Assembly (NCBI GenBank): GCA_005239165.1
Contig: RAPG01000006.1
Span: 1 to 64,000, forward strand
Length of the DNA stretch: 64,000 bases
Source of the DNA: Allopusillimonas ginsengisoli
GTDB lineage: Bacteria; Pseudomonadota; Gammaproteobacteria; Burkholderiales; Burkholderiaceae_B
Reading direction: 5' to 3'
This document shows, piece after piece, positions 7,349 to 15,697 of the stretch. The notes beneath the pieces are model-generated. The model saw only the letters and a program-made list of their open reading frames with translations. It did not search any database and was not told the DNA's origin. The number at the start of each line of letters is the position of its first letter. Position 1 is the first letter of the stretch. Made by a program: the position numbers and the translations under genes.

Positions 7349-7761
7349 GACTTCGAGTCCCTCCAGTGTTTTAAGTTATTGAATTGTTTGTTTCTTATAA
7401 TTTTACTATATGTAGTGGTTTATTTGTTTTTTAATACTATATATTGGGCTGTGTAAATATACAGATATCTTTGATTTTCGGCGGGTCAACAGACTGGGCA
7501 CTTTGATTTTCTATCTCAGCGGTCAAACAAAAGGGCTGAAAGCTATTGTCGCGACGCGAAGTTGAGAGTGAGCGATGAAAAGTTCGCTCGGTTCTACGGC
7601 GCAATCCTTGACACGTAAAGCGAGGGCTAGACTGCCACTGACAGGAGCACAACTCTCGTATACCTTTGGACTGTCGCAGATGCAATTCATCCGATTTCAG
7701 TGAAACATAACTTGTTCGACCCTTGCCGTAGCAATGTTGCAAACGTCGAAGGTCTGCTTCT
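7349..7761. other. AT-rich promoter region of the Pycsar-TIR operon and IS flank
   Basis: The first 100 bases (7360-7445) are strongly AT-rich and lie just upstream of the - strand effector gene, so they probably carry its promoter; no exact -35/-10 pair could be assigned with confidence. The remainder has higher GC and no convincing gene. A 120-codon open frame on the - strand (7437-7799) has no recognisable protein features and runs into the IS terminal repeat, so it was not annotated. Confidence 0.4.
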
Positions 7762-9379
7762 GGCCTATTGTGTTGAAAAACTCCCCGAAACGCACGCATT
7801 TTAGATATCCTAACGTTTAGTCGATAAACGGGAGGGCACCGCGATGATGGGTCAACAAACGGGCGTGCAGGATAGGCTCTTTTATTCCTTCAACCTTGAT
7901 GATCACGTGCCCTCGACGCACATGTTGCGTGGCATTGATCGATTTTTTGACCTAGGTGATTTGCGCAAGCATCTTGCCCCTTTTTATAGCCACACTGGTC
8001 GGCCATCGATTGATCCGGAATTGATGGTGCGTATGCTAATTGTGGGTTACTGCTTTGGCATTCGCTCGGAGCGTCGGCTGTGTGAAGAAGTTCACCTGAA
8101 CCTGGCTTATCGTTGGTTCTGTCGCCTGGGGCTTGAAGATGCGGTGCCTGACCATTCAACCTTTTCCAAGAATCGACATGGTCGCTTTCGCGATAGTGAG
8201 GCGTTACGTCATGTGTTCGAATCCGTCCTGCGCCGGTGCATGACCGAAGGCCTTGTGGCGGGTGAAGGATTCGCCATTGATGCAAGTGTCATCAAGGCTG
8301 ACGCCAATCGAGCACGTGGTATCCCCGGCACTGAAGCCATTGACTGGCGCCAAGGTGAGCAACAAAGCCGCGCGGTGCGCGAATACCTCGAAGCGTTGGA
8401 GGGAAGCAATCCCACCGATGAGGACATCTCCGCATCGACAGAGCCGACCACACCTGCGAAGAACATTTCGTTGACCGATCCCGCCGCGCGCTGGACCGCA
8501 GCCCCAGGCGGGCCAGCTTTCTACGCCTACTCGACCAACTACCTGATTGATCTACAGGCGGGCATTATCGTGGATGTGGAAGCCACCCCGGCCTATCGAA
8601 CCCAAGAGGTGGAGTCGACCAAGATCATGGTGGATCGGGTCGCACAACGGTTCGGGCTCAAGCCTCGCCGTTTGGTGGGTGATACGGCCTATGGAACGGG
8701 CCCTATGCTCGGATGGATGGTTCAGGAAAAAGGCATTGAGCCGCACGTTCCTGTTTGGGACAAAACCGAGCGCAAGGATGGTACTTTCTCAAGCAGTGAC
8801 TTTGCTTGGAATGAGCAGGAAAACGAGTACCGTTGCCCAGAAGGACATGCATTACGCAGTGACAGGCGTGCATTCAAAAATCCACGCACACGCATCACCA
8901 AAGCAGACACGATTATCTACCGAGCCAGCCAATCTGATTGCGCTACCTGCCCGCAGAAAGGCCAATGCTGTCCAAACACGCCAACGCGTAAAATCGCTCG
9001 CAGCATCTATGAAGCCGAGCGGAATGTGGCTCGGGCCATCGCCGCAACGCCTGAGTACCAGCAATCACGCTGCGACCGAAAGAAGGTTGAGATGCTATTT
9101 GCTCACCTTAAGCGCATCTTGAAGCTGGATCGTTTGCGACTACGGGGGCTCTCGGGGGCACAAGATGAGTTCTTGCTGGCGGCGACTGCGCAGAATTTAC
9201 GACGAATGGCAAAGTGGTTGGTAACAAGCAATCAAAAGACACAAGAAATGCCCGCTTGAGGGTAAGGAAAGGGCGGATTCCTGATGCAATCGCGTCGCGC
9301 TGAAAAACCAATCAGCCTAAAGCAACTTGAGCAGACCTATTTCTCAGCGTTCAAACCGAGTTTTTCAACACAATAGGCC
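7762..9379 (+). mobile_element. IS1182-family insertion sequence
   Basis: A perfect 22-base inverted repeat bounds the element. The left copy is at 7762-7783, beginning GGCCTATTGTGTTGAAAAAC, and the right copy is its reverse complement at 9358-9379. Both enclose a single intact transposase gene. No clear target-site duplication is seen directly outside the repeats, so the target may be AT/GC-palindromic, or one flank may have been lost. The element separates the Pycsar-TIR operon from the phage-protein remnants and is about 400 bases from the operon's promoter region. Confidence 0.8.
7844..9259 (+). CDS. IS1182-family transposase
   Basis: Transposase of 471 residues with the IS1182 family layout. 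The N-terminal domain contains 'HMLRGIDRFFD' and 'GRPSIDPELMVRMLIVGYCFGIRSERRLCEEV'. The catalytic core has the DDE elements: 'AIDASVIKADAN' for the first aspartate, 'VGDTAYGTG' for the second, and the C-terminal helix around 'KKVEMLFAHLKRILKLDRLRLRG' for the glutamate. A cysteine group (residues about 360-380, 'CATCPQKGQCC') is also typical of the family. It is full length with no frameshift, so the element could still be active. GGGAGG lies about 8 bases before the ATG at 7844; a second ATG follows directly. It is the only gene inside the 22-base inverted repeats. Confidence 0.93.
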   Translation: MMGQQTGVQDRLFYSFNLDDHVPSTHMLRGIDRFFDLGDLRKHLAPFYSHTGRPSIDPELMVRMLIVGYCFGIRSERRLCEEVHLNLAYRWFCRLGLEDAVPDHSTFSKNRHGRFRDSEALRHVFESVLRRCMTEGLVAGEGFAIDASVIKADANRARGIPGTEAIDWRQGEQQSRAVREYLEALEGSNPTDEDISASTEPTTPAKNISLTDPAARWTAAPGGPAFYAYSTNYLIDLQAGIIVDVEATPAYRTQEVESTKIMVDRVAQRFGLKPRRLVGDTAYGTGPMLGWMVQEKGIEPHVPVWDKTERKDGTFSSSDFAWNEQENEYRCPEGHALRSDRRAFKNPRTRITKADTIIYRASQSDCATCPQKGQCCPNTPTRKIARSIYEAERNVARAIAATPEYQQSRCDRKKVEMLFAHLKRILKLDRLRLRGLSGAQDEFLLAATAQNLRRMAKWLVTSNQKTQEMPA

Positions 9380-9542
9380 GATTCTTGCCGTTCAAATTCA
9401 GGTTCAGAAAAGGGCCCTTTCCTAATATTGCGTATATACCACGACTGGGAGCCTAGCACGGATAGCTAGCTCCGTAACTCAACTATAGACCGACCTCGCG
9501 CAAGAAGCCCTTGATCGGCACCATCTCACTTTATCTCTGAAA

Positions 9543-10514
9543 CTAGTCCCGAGACCTTTCATCAGCCACCGCCGCCAGTCTATTCCGCTGCTGATAAAGC
9601 TGATCACGCAATACTGACTTGCTGGCAGCATCTAACGTCCGATCACTGTCAATCGTTCTTATCCGCCGATTAATTGCCTGCATCTGCTTGTTCGCAGACT
9701 GATAAAGTGGCCGCAACTTGATCTCGTCCCTTTGGGCCAGTTCAAGCGCGCGCTCCAGATCGCCCGCCTTTCTGGCCTCAGTATAGGCGGCATAGATCTG
9801 CTCGATCTCGCGCTGCTGGTCGTAGAAGCGTTGCACGTATTTGCTGCTGCGTACGTCAGGCTCTTTGATGAAGTCGCCAGCTATGAACCAGTTGTCGACT
9901 CTGGATAGATCACGGGCGGGATTCGCGGGTAGATCGGTGAAGGGACGCGCAACCAGATCCGCAACATTCAGCGCCTGCGTACCCAACCGGCCGAAATAGC
10001 CGTGCATCAGAAATTCCAGCCGCTGTGGCGACGTGTTCAATACTTGACCAAGGGCAACCGCGCCCGCGCTGGTCCTGGCGGTATGCCTATCCTGCGCTGG
10101 CAGTCTCATCTAGTGAGGACTATCAATATCGACACCTCGGAAGTCATCGTAATTGAAGGCAGCGCCCATGGCCGGTTTGAACAACTGAGGTACAGGGTTC
10201 ATGGCAAGCTGATCACTCAATACGTGCGTGAGCGACTTGGCAAAATCCTTGGTTTGGTAATCATCACCAGCAATCGCCAACTCTGTCATGCGCTCAACGA
10301 CGGTACCGAGCGCGCCCACCTCAAACGGCTTCGGGATGTACACAAACTTGTCCGCTCCAGGCAAACGCACGACCCAATAGGTATTGCGTACCCAGTCAGG
10401 GAGTGCCTTGTAGTCGTCATCATCGGCGCCAACCAGATAAAGCAGCGCCGAAGCCATGACGACAACACCTGTTACCGCTCCAAATCGCCTCGGATCGTCC
10501 TTGGCAGTCATCAT
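9543..10514 (-). pseudogene. C-terminal fragment of a phage/ICE polyvalent protein (LPD38-like) with an internal amber stop
   Basis: Remnant of a large polyvalent protein of the kind carried by phages and conjugative elements. The upstream half (10514 to 10110) has 'LPDWVRNTYWV', 'FVYIPKPFEVGALGTVVERM' and 'MNPVPQLFKPAMGAA', which resemble the LPD38 domain. The downstream half (10109 to 9543) continues in the same frame after a TAG at 10110-10112, with 'ARTSAGAVALGQVL' and 'LEFLMHGYFGRLGTQAL' followed by a coiled, charged C-terminus and a normal stop. The reading frame is therefore broken by one in-frame amber codon rather than by a frameshift. In the frame of this fragment a stop lies just upstream of 10514, so the N-terminal bulk of the protein is missing. 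These proteins are thought to be injected with DNA and protect it. The piece is decayed and unlikely to be functional. Confidence 0.65.
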
Positions 10515-10529
10515 GGATATTGCGAGGAT

Positions 10530-10950
10530 CAGGACCGTCCATTAAAATTGGCTCATTCCCGCCATCGCTATGGGCGTTGGGATAGAGGGTCGATATCACA
10601 CGATCGACATTCATCGTGGCGGGATACTTCCTCATTGACTGCGACGCCAATTCTCGACGTCCGGTCCTCACCTCTTCAAGATACAGCGTCGTGCCATCGT
10701 CTAACCGCTTGATGTACACAACCTGATTCCGCCCAATCCTGTTCTTGGTGCCAAAAACCAACTTATCGGGCCGCGCCAGAACGGTGGGAATCGCTTCAAA
10801 ATCCGACGCTGAAATAGGCAACTGCCCCCGTGCATGCTCTTGCGCGGCGTTACCGTGCTGCTTGAACACGTGCCTGATGGACGACGAGTCGATTACATGG
10901 TGATATCCGCTCAGCCAGTACCCAAATAATATAAACATCGCCCACCACCT
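10530..10950 (-). pseudogene. Remnant of a PBECR-like nuclease domain from the same polyvalent protein
   Basis: On the - strand, an open frame contains 'DSSSIRHVFKQHGN', 'ISASDFEAIPTVLARPDKLVFG' and 'VVYIKRLDDGTTLYLEEVRTGRRELA'. This resembles the phage barnase-EndoU-colicin-RelE-like (PBECR) nuclease domains that occur inside large phage polyvalent proteins. It ends in 'MDGPDPRNIHDDCQG', where the frame shifts relative to the LPD38-like fragment next to it, so the two were probably joined by a deletion. The N-terminal limit is uncertain: the open frame extends to 11259, but only the part up to about 10905 looks protein-like. The nuclease's catalytic residues cannot be confirmed. Confidence 0.5.
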
Positions 10951-11020
10951 CATCTTCATTATCATATAAGATGCTGCCTGGCAACTTTGCCGCTGGCAGA
11001 CCACAAACACTGAGCCCTTC

Positions 11021-11287
11021 ATGAAAAAAACCGACCTCGAGAAGCAAAAAGCCCTAAAACTTAAGGGCAAGCTCAATGCTGGCCCTCCATTAACCCGCCA
11101 TACCGGCGCCGCGCCTGCGGTAAATCGCCGCGACCAGCGCCGTCTGGACCAGGCAGCCGGTCTGGTGTCCTTCCCCATCAAGCTGCACCAGCCAGTGATT
11201 TCGGCTTTGAACGCCAAGGCGCAGGCAGATGAAATCAGCGTCAACGAGCTGGTGAACACGCTGCTGGCCGAGGCGCTGAAGGTCTAG
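11021..11287 (+). CDS. Small conserved hypothetical protein
   Basis: Protein of 88 residues with a lysine-rich, apparently disordered N-terminus and a C-terminal part ('VSFPIKLHQPVISALNAKAQADEISVNELVNTLLAEAL') that has the strand-helix-helix look of a ribbon-helix-helix DNA-binding domain. This fold suggestion is inference; no family is recognised with certainty. The gene ends three bases before the UPF0178 gene and reads in the same direction, so the two are probably one transcript. It is the first gene to the right of the phage remnants that looks intact and chromosomal. Confidence 0.6.
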   Translation: MKKTDLEKQKALKLKGKLNAGPPLTRHTGAAPAVNRRDQRRLDQAAGLVSFPIKLHQPVISALNAKAQADEISVNELVNTLLAEALKV

Positions 11288-11290
11288 TCC

Positions 11291-11764
11291 ATGAATATAT
11301 GGGTCGATGCCGACGCCTGTCCCGTCGTCATCAAAGACATCCTGTATCGGGCGGCGCAACGGTCGCAGCAGCCACTCACCCTGGTGGCCAATCAAATGCT
11401 GCGCACGCCGCCATCACCGTTGATCCGGGCCGTTCAGGTGCCACGAGGATTCGATGTGGCAGACGACTATATCGTTGCACGCATTACACCCGGTGATCTG
11501 GTCATTACTGCAGACATTCCTCTTGCAAGCGAGGTGCTGCAAAAGGGAGCGTTGGTACTCAGCCCCCACGGCGAACGTTATACCGCCGACAACATAAGCG
11601 AGCGCTTGTCGATGCGCGACATGATGGAAGAATTGCGTAGTGCAGGCGTCGATACGGGTGGGCCAGCAGCGTTTAATCAAGCGGACAGGCGTACATTTGC
11701 CAACGCTCTGGACCAACTGTTACAGAAGGCGCTTCGGGAAGCGAGCGCCGCGCACCCTCGATAG
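11291..11764 (+). CDS. yaiI: UPF0178 (YaiI/YqxD) family protein
   Basis: Protein of 157 residues matching the DUF188/UPF0178 family: '[22 protein letters not shown]' at the N-terminus, '[10 protein letters not shown]' and '[12 protein letters not shown]' in the middle, and '[23 protein letters not shown]' near the end. The spaced aspartates ([20 protein letters not shown]) resemble the acidic centre of PIN-like nucleases. The family is conserved and cytosolic, but the true role is unknown. It follows the small hypothetical gene by three bases. Confidence 0.9.
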   Translation: MNIWVDADACPVVIKDILYRAAQRSQQPLTLVANQMLRTPPSPLIRAVQVPRGFDVADDYIVARITPGDLVITADIPLASEVLQKGALVLSPHGERYTADNISERLSMRDMMEELRSAGVDTGGPAAFNQADRRTFANALDQLLQKALREASAAHPR

Positions 11765-11824
11765 ACAGGGGTCACAGATGCTGCGCGGCGTGCGCCCGCG
11801 CATTAAATGTAAGATGGACTACCA

Positions 11825-12430
11825 TTGACGATGCGCATACTCGCGCAATGGCAGCCGCGCACTTCTTGCGGTGTCGACTCATCCATGCAAATCAACCCCG
11901 TAGAGCCCATCGCAGTGACTGAACTTTCCCCGACCATGACCGAAAACGCCGACGTAGAGCCCGATCCGACCACCCGAATTCATGAGGCCAGGCTGTGGCG
12001 TGACGATGGCTGGACCGCCCGCGTCATCAAAAACGAAGACGATGAGGGTTGGGCCGTTGAAATGTTCCAGGATGGAGAGGATGAGCCCGCCCTGGTCGGC
12101 CCCTGGACCATGGGACGCGACAAGAAGAACCCCAAGCCCCTCGACTCAGCGGCCTTCATTACGCTGGTGAAGACGGCATCTGAAGTGCTGCGTCGGCACG
12201 AGCAGCAATTGCACGCTCAACTGCACAAGAATCTGACCATCGACTCGCATTCTGGGCGATTTCGCATCGCGCTGGATATCGTTCCTGACGAATACGAGCC
12301 ATATGCCGAACTGAGCGCACATGATGACTTGGGCGAAGAACAGGCACGGGTTCGCGTGTCGCCGGGGTTCAAGCTGACACGCCAAAGTGCCTCAGACTGG
12401 ATCGCCAACGGTTTCACTCGACCAGACTAA
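11825..12430 (+). CDS. Conserved hypothetical protein
   Basis: Soluble acidic protein of up to 201 residues, with no membrane segment or signal. The conserved-looking core contains 'WTARVIKNEDDEGWAVEMFQDGEDEPALVGPWTMGRDKKNPKPLD', then a helical part with 'LRRHEQQLHAQLHKNL' and a C-terminus with 'RVRVSPGFKLTRQSASDWIANGF'. The family is not one I can name. The start is uncertain: ATG codons lie at 11825, 11885 and 11938 and none has a clear ribosome binding site. It stands 60 bases after the UPF0178 gene on the same strand. Confidence 0.6.
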   Translation: MTMRILAQWQPRTSCGVDSSMQINPVEPIAVTELSPTMTENADVEPDPTTRIHEARLWRDDGWTARVIKNEDDEGWAVEMFQDGEDEPALVGPWTMGRDKKNPKPLDSAAFITLVKTASEVLRRHEQQLHAQLHKNLTIDSHSGRFRIALDIVPDEYEPYAELSAHDDLGEEQARVRVSPGFKLTRQSASDWIANGFTRPD

Positions 12431-12848
12431 GGCGACCAAAACGCCGGCAACCCGATCAGCGATCTACGCAACACCCATCGTAGCGGTCAACCGTTGCTTA
12501 CGCGCAAGCTTTTGCGTTCAACAAGGTTCTCACTGATCTCTTCGCACGGTGACGGCGGGATGAATTTTATATTTTCAGGCCGTCGCCCTTTACGCCGCCT
12601 GTGCGCAACCTGCTTGCACTGTCGTTCGTCTCGCAACTCGAGTCGTCCTGTCGCACCATTAACCTGTAGATTAGTGCCCAGCATACGGCCCAGCTCGCGG
12701 TAGCCCCAGAACAGATAAGAGCTTGAGTTCGCAGTTGTGGCGACGGTGCTCAACTGAGGAAACAGCATATATTCGTCTTTCTCATTCCGGTGCATGCCAT
12801 GCCGGGGGGAGCAGCCTCGTCAATGCCAATGCCAACATACGAGCATAA
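12431..12848. other. Gap without a convincing gene
   Basis: About 420 bases separate two genes that converge here. A 102-codon - strand frame (12487-12795) and a 69-codon + strand frame (12494-12703) overlap each other. Neither has a recognisable domain, signal peptide or good ribosome binding site. This may be degraded coding sequence; nothing else stands out. Confidence 0.3.
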
Positions 12849-13109
12849 TCACCTGATAGAGCGGCGCCGAAGACTTCTTGATGAAGCCTGATTCAAACGT
12901 CTCGCTTCTGCTTCAGCATAATCGCGTTCTCCTGGCTCATATGCTCCCTCATACATGCACTTGCTGCGATTCCACCGGCACTCGCTGCTGGTGGCAGAAG
13001 CTTGCTCTCCGCCACGATGCGAAACACCGGAGCTGCCCGATGAGCATCCAGACATTAATGCAACAAGCAACAGCGCTACGCTGCATCGGCTCAACATTTG
13101 TATAGACAT
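12849..13109 (-). CDS. Small lipoprotein
   Basis: Secreted lipoprotein of about 86 residues. The signal peptide 'MSIQMLSRCSVALLLVALMSGC' ends in a lipobox (LMSGC), so the mature protein begins with the lipidated cysteine. The mature part has a serine/glycine-rich linker, two cysteines in 'SECRWNRSKCMYEG', a 'YEPGERDYAEAEARRLN' helix and a basic tail. The ATG at 13109 is chosen because GGAG lies five bases upstream; an in-frame upstream start at 13172 would bury the signal peptide. No function is known. Confidence 0.7.
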   Translation of the reverse strand: MSIQMLSRCSVALLLVALMSGCSSGSSGVSHRGGEQASATSSECRWNRSKCMYEGAYEPGERDYAEAEARRLNQASSRSLRRRSIR

Positions 13110-13159
13110 TTTCTCCAACCCTGCCGACATTTTATAGCCACTGTTATGGCAAACCCCTG

Positions 13160-13197
13160 AAAGCCGTGCCATGCAAAAATTTGCATGGCACGGCTTT
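13160..13197. terminator. Perfect 18-bp inverted repeat, probable terminator
   Basis: Two 18-base arms (13160-13177 and 13180-13197) are exactly complementary around a two-base centre. The arms start with AAAGCCGTGCC and end in GGCACGGCTTT, so either strand gives a GC-rich stem with flanking A/T. It lies 125 bases after the YgdI/R-type lipoprotein gene and 51 bases before the start of the small lipoprotein gene, both on the - strand, so it may end the former transcript. Confidence 0.6.
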
Positions 13198-13321
13198 GCA
13201 TACGCTTTACGCGACTTTTCTTCGAGTTTGTGGCGAGTTCACGTGTACAGCGTATCTGCGCCACAAAAACCAAACCAATTCACATCACGATGCGATAGCT
13301 AACTGGCTCTGTATCATTGCT

Positions 13322-13543
13322 CTACTTTACCTCTTTCATGTCGCGCACTTCAGATTTATTCATCTGAACTTCCTGGCCATTTTTATCGTATTTAATGAAA
13401 TCGCTGTCCTCATCCACTTCGGGCTTGTCGGCCGCCATCGTGGTATGACCATCTTTCGTCGTAATTTCGGTGGGCGTCGAGCACGCTGCCATCAGACCAC
13501 AACTAGTCAACACACATGCAAAAACAAGTTTCTTCACAATCAT
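13322..13543 (-). CDS. YgdI/YgdR-type small lipoprotein
   Basis: Lipoprotein of 73 residues. The signal peptide 'MIVKKLVFACVLTSCGLMAAC' ends in a lipobox at the final cysteine. The mature domain 'STPTEITTKDGHTTMAADKPEVDEDSDFIKYDKNGQEVQMNKSEVRDMKEV' matches the DUF903 (YgdI/YgdR) fold: an I-x-T-x-D-G strand, then 'FIKYDKNGQEVQMNKSEV'. Such proteins sit in the outer membrane of many proteobacteria and their function is unknown. The start at 13543 is supported by AGGAG eight bases upstream. A strong hairpin follows downstream. Confidence 0.85.
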   Translation of the reverse strand: MIVKKLVFACVLTSCGLMAACSTPTEITTKDGHTTMAADKPEVDEDSDFIKYDKNGQEVQMNKSEVRDMKEVK

Positions 13544-13800
13544 ATCTGCTCCTGAGTAAAGTCCCATTCACCATATCAAGATGCAGGCGTGCCCGGTGTA
13601 AGCAGCTGTCAATGTGCACAACAAGATCGTACCGGCCAGTTGGTATCCATATCACGTCACGTTATGGCTTAACGTGGTGATTCATGAAAAATAAATTTGA
13701 CTAGTTTTAGCGACACCTTGTCACTGTAGCTAAATACTTTTCTCCACTTACAGCCTAATATAGCAATGCACACAGGGTTTTCCCGCATTCATCCTATTTC

Positions 13801-15015
13801 ATGACTCTATTCACTGTAAACATTCGTCGCAACGACAGGGCTCGAAAAATACTGTTGGTTATTGGCATACTGCTTATTGCCGCTAACCTGCGCGCGCCTT
13901 TCACCAGCCTCGCCCCCCTGCTCAACTTAATTCGCGAAAGCTTCTCGCTTAGTGCCGCTGCGGCGGGCATGCTAACCACACTGCCCTTGCTGGTGTTTGC
14001 CGCAACCTCGCCGTTTGTGCCTATGGCAGGCCGCCGCTACGGGCTCGAACGCGCGCTCATTGCCGGCGTGGCTGTGTTAGGAGCTGGCATCATTGTGCGT
14101 TCTTTCGGTGGTGTCTGGGGGCTGTACCTGGGTACGGCACTGGTAGGCGGCGGTATCGCAGTAGGCAATGTGCTGCTGCCAAGCCTTCTGAAACGCGACT
14201 TCCCTAACAAGATTGCCGCGCTGACGGGTGCCTATTCGCTGTCCATGGGTATCGCTGCGGCGTTGGCCTCGACCGTGATGATTCCCCTCAGCACAGCCAG
14301 CGGTATGGGCTGGCGGTTTGCGCTTTTCGCGTCGATTATTTTGCCAGTGATTGCACTGGCGGTCTGGCTTCCCTTACGTACCGCCCCGCCGATAAGAACG
14401 GGCAAAAGGATGCCTGCTGTTCACACTGACCGGGTCTGGCATTCTCCTTTAGCCTGGCAAGTGACGTTATTTTTGGGCATGAACTCGTTTATTTATTATG
14501 TTGTAGCCGGCTGGCTTCCAGCCATTCTGGCGGAAGCGGGCTACTCCGCAGCCAGAGCAGGCACGCTACACGGGCTGATGCAGTTTGCGACGGCGATTCC
14601 GGGTCTGGTGGCCGGTCTGGTCATCGCCCGCACTCGCGACCAGCGCGGCCTGGCGGCCGGTGTATCCATGCTGAGCGCTGTCAGCCTGTTCGGCCTGGCC
14701 TGGTTTCCGCAATGGGCACTTGCATGGACCGCAATGTTCGGCGCCGGCGTTGGCGCAACTTTTATTCTGGGGCTTACGTTCGTAAGTATGAGGTCAGGCA
14801 GCGTCGCCCAGGCGGCAGCACTTTCGGGGATGGCGCAATCGCTGGGATACCTGTTAGCGGCCATAGGGCCACCAAGCATAGGGGCCATGTATGATGCTTA
14901 TGCCAGCTGGACAGGCCCGCTTCTAGTATGTGCCCTGCTGGCGCTAGCCATGGCCGGTGTTGGCACCATGGCGGGCCGGGCCATCCAGATTGCGCCCCGC
15001 AAGCCTGTTTGCTAA
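13801..15015 (+). CDS. CynX/NimT-family MFS transporter
   Basis: Inner-membrane transporter of 404 residues with about 12 hydrophobic helices. The N-terminal 'LLIAANLRAPFTSLAPLLNLIRESFSLSAAAAGMLTTLPLLVFA' is characteristic of the CynX/NimT group of the major facilitator superfamily (cyanate, 2-nitroimidazole and related transporters). The central loop, residues about 195-215, divides the two six-helix halves. The substrate is unknown. The ATG at 13801 lacks a good ribosome binding site and sits after an AT-rich stretch (13690-13800) that could hold a promoter. No cyanase or regulatory gene is adjacent. Confidence 0.88.
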   Translation: MTLFTVNIRRNDRARKILLVIGILLIAANLRAPFTSLAPLLNLIRESFSLSAAAAGMLTTLPLLVFAATSPFVPMAGRRYGLERALIAGVAVLGAGIIVRSFGGVWGLYLGTALVGGGIAVGNVLLPSLLKRDFPNKIAALTGAYSLSMGIAAALASTVMIPLSTASGMGWRFALFASIILPVIALAVWLPLRTAPPIRTGKRMPAVHTDRVWHSPLAWQVTLFLGMNSFIYYVVAGWLPAILAEAGYSAARAGTLHGLMQFATAIPGLVAGLVIARTRDQRGLAAGVSMLSAVSLFGLAWFPQWALAWTAMFGAGVGATFILGLTFVSMRSGSVAQAAALSGMAQSLGYLLAAIGPPSIGAMYDAYASWTGPLLVCALLALAMAGVGTMAGRAIQIAPRKPVC

Positions 15016-15022
15016 ACGTAGG

Positions 15023-15292
15023 CTAACCGCAATCTACACGTGAAATCTCTCCTTGGTCGTTAACATAAACGTTCATGCGATCTCTGCGATAGTCGCGTGT
15101 AACAGCCGAATTCGGATAGATAATTCGAGTACCTGCGGGCAATGCAGCCTGATTAATATCGGCCGCACGCGTGCGCACGAGCTCCTGATGCTGTGAAGCC
15201 CTGCACTCATCCTCAGTCTGAGGGTCAGCGACCGGTGCGGTATGACAAGCTGCCAGCATGGCTGCAACGGGTAACAGTAATAGCAAACGCAT
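15023..15292 (-). CDS. I78-type peptidase inhibitor lipoprotein
   Basis: Protein of 89 residues. The signal peptide 'MRLLLLLPVAAMLAAC' ends in a lipobox, so it is probably a lipoprotein. The mature part has an N-terminal cysteine (in 'DECRASQ') and the C-terminal signature 'LPAGTRIIYPNSAVTRDYRRDRMNVYVNDQGEISRVDCG', which matches the inhibitor I78 family (small serine protease inhibitors), including the 'TxDYRxDRxN' core and the final Cys-Gly. AAGGAG lies eight bases upstream of the ATG. It converges with the MFS gene, with seven bases between their stops. Confidence 0.85.
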   Translation of the reverse strand: MRLLLLLPVAAMLAACHTAPVADPQTEDECRASQHQELVRTRAADINQAALPAGTRIIYPNSAVTRDYRRDRMNVYVNDQGEISRVDCG

Positions 15293-15505
15293 CGTATTCT
15301 CCTTGGTGTCTGATGGCTATTCGTGCCAAGCAACTTATGTGCCCAGTAATATACCCAGACAGCTAAGTCATCAACGAAAATACCAGGTTGCACACACGGT
15401 CACTGCGGCCCGTGAAAACGGCGGGCATGATTTAATCTTGGTTTGTGCTACGGTATTCAAACAGATAGTTAACCACTCACCGCTATTTATGGGGGCTTTA
15501 CAAGA

Positions 15506-15697
15506 ATGAAACCACTTAGCCGCTATGCCCGTCAGCTGCATCAGCGACGCATCAGCGCCTTCTTCCTGCTGAAACACGACAGCAACAAAGCTGATGGCCA
15601 AATCGAAATCACCACGTTTTCGCCTCACGAAGACAGGCCTCGCACGCTCCGCGAAATGTTTCCCGACGCCGAAATAGACCCTGAAGATCAAGACTAA
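15506..15697 (+). CDS. Small hypothetical protein
   Basis: Possible protein of 63 residues, basic at the N-terminus ('MKPLSRYARQLHQRRISAFFLLKH') and acidic at the C-terminus ('REMFPDAEIDPEDQD'). No family is recognised. GGGGG lies about 15 bases before the ATG, rather far for a ribosome binding site. It overlaps the end of the convergent EamA gene by four bases. It could be a genuine small gene or chance; codon composition looks plausible but is not decisive. Confidence 0.35.
   Translation: MKPLSRYARQLHQRRISAFFLLKHDSNKADGQIEITTFSPHEDRPRTLREMFPDAEIDPEDQD

Noticed and set aside
7437..7799. A 120-codon - strand frame between the effector gene and the IS
   Set aside because: It runs across the IS terminal repeat, has no ribosome binding site and no protein-like features.
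9380..9542. tRNA or attachment site at the IS right flank
   Set aside because: No cloverleaf or repeated flank could be found.
12487..12795. A 102-codon - strand frame
   Set aside because: No signal, domain or binding site; overlapping frames on the other strand are equally open.
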